Assembly (NCBI RefSeq): GCF_018138715.1
Contig: NZ_JAGSHX010000006.1
Span: 2,170,001-2,234,000 of the forward strand
DNA length: 64,000 bases
Direction of reading: 5' to 3'
Origin: Streptomyces asiaticus
Lineage (GTDB): Bacteria; Actinomycetota; Actinomycetes; Streptomycetales; Streptomycetaceae
In this document: piece by piece, positions 63,651 to 64,000 of the stretch
Numbering within the stretch: position 1 is the stretch's first letter
Layout: every line of letters starts with the position of its first letter
Notes under the pieces: generated by a model
Seen by the model: only the letters and a program-made list of their open reading frames with translations
The model's database searches: none
Told to the model about the DNA's origin: nothing
Translations under genes and position numbers: made by a program

Positions 63651-64000
63651 TCAGTGCGCCGCGGCCATGCTGCGGCCCTCGCGCGTCACGTCGTAAACCC
63701 CGGGGACGTTCCGCATGGCCCGCATCAGCGTGGGCAGCCTGCCCGCGTCGGGCAGCTGGAGTGTGTAGGTGTGCCGGACCCGCTGCTCACGGGGCGGTTC
63801 GACGGCGGCCGCCACCACCTCCGCGCCCTCGGCGGCGATGGCCTCGGTGAGATCCGCGAGCAGGTGCGGCCTGCTGAACGCCTCCGCGAAGAGGGTCACG
63901 CGATAGTCGCCGCCCCCGTCCCCGTCGTCCTCGTCCGCCCAGCGCACTCCGACGGCCGTGCGCCCGGCCGAGATCATCCGCGCCACTCCGGGGCACCGCT
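63651..64000 (-). CDS. C-terminal end of a RelA/SpoT-type protein (partial)
   Basis: The frame runs off the window edge without a stop, so the gene continues beyond it. The visible part has CPGVARMISAGRTAVGVRW, which fits the end of the conserved Cys/zinc-finger region of long RSH proteins, then an ACT domain (DYRVTLFAEAFSRPHLLADL to MRNVPGVYDVTRE). Long RSH enzymes make or degrade (p)ppGpp; the catalytic domains are not in view. An in-frame GTG at 63986 would give a short protein but lacks start context. The Asp/Gly-rich DEDDGDGGGD insert is unusual. Confidence 0.75.
   Translation of the reverse strand, partial: RCPGVARMISAGRTAVGVRWADEDDGDGGGDYRVTLFAEAFSRPHLLADLTEAIAAEGAEVVAAAVEPPREQRVRHTYTLQLPDAGRLPTLMRAMRNVPGVYDVTREGRSMAAAH

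Overview
The window is very GC-rich DNA, with strong third-position G/C bias and many GTG and TTG starts. The gene content (sepH, hrdB, whiH, lexA, nrdRJ, parC, parE, ptsH with a DasR-type site, a c-di-AMP riboswitch before a cell-wall peptidase) points to the conserved core arm of a Streptomyces chromosome. Most of it is housekeeping. Gene order follows, as far as I remember it, the S. coelicolor region from sepH to the second RelA/SpoT homologue. I see no tRNA, rRNA, insertion sequence, prophage or CRISPR array.

Layout. 0.3-6 kb: sepH, a rhodanese, a VOC protein, then a minus-strand set of DUF5998, phosphodiesterase and thymidine kinase. 6-11.5 kb: a GNAT/acyl-CoA-synthetase fusion, ptsH, a GntR regulator with an odd 5-codon leader frame, and an M23 peptidase under a c-di-AMP riboswitch. 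11.8-17.4 kb: two overlapping M16 peptidase genes and divergent parC, followed by eight perfect 20-bp tandem repeats. 18-24.4 kb: a Sel1-repeat protein, a sucrase/ferredoxin-like protein with an iron box at its start codon, a CitA/DpiA-type two-component system, and a sodium:solute symporter with its DUF485 partner. 24.6-31.6 kb: parE, a small zinc protein, a trypsin-like protease, hrdB, whiH. 31.9-41.7 kb: an ABC ATPase-permease fusion, a NUDIX regulator-like protein, DUF4192, a RecQ-phosphoribosyltransferase fusion, two poorly known proteins and RNase HII.

41.8-46.5 kb: an ADP-ribosylglycohydrolase, a histidine phosphatase, and an ABC-F protein divergent from a TetR regulator with two matching operators between them. 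46.6-53.6 kb: nrdJ and nrdR, then lexA and dinG; the nrdR-lexA gap holds candidate NrdR boxes and an SOS box. 53.8-58.8 kb: a three-gene NIS-siderophore-type operon (aminotransferase, IucA/IucC synthetase, acetyltransferase), in which two enzymes carry long low-complexity additions. 59-64 kb: a secreted trypsin-like lipoprotein, HflX, an M1 peptidase, and the C-terminal end of a RelA/SpoT-type protein cut by the window edge.

The less ordinary signals are non-coding or architectural: short tandem repeats that start at, or lie just past, gene stop codons in four places; a perfect palindrome made of two head-to-head DnaA boxes upstream of the RecQ-like gene; the low-complexity insertions in the siderophore enzymes; the minimal leader frame overlapping the gntR start; and an orphan helicase-like C-terminal domain next to RNase HII.
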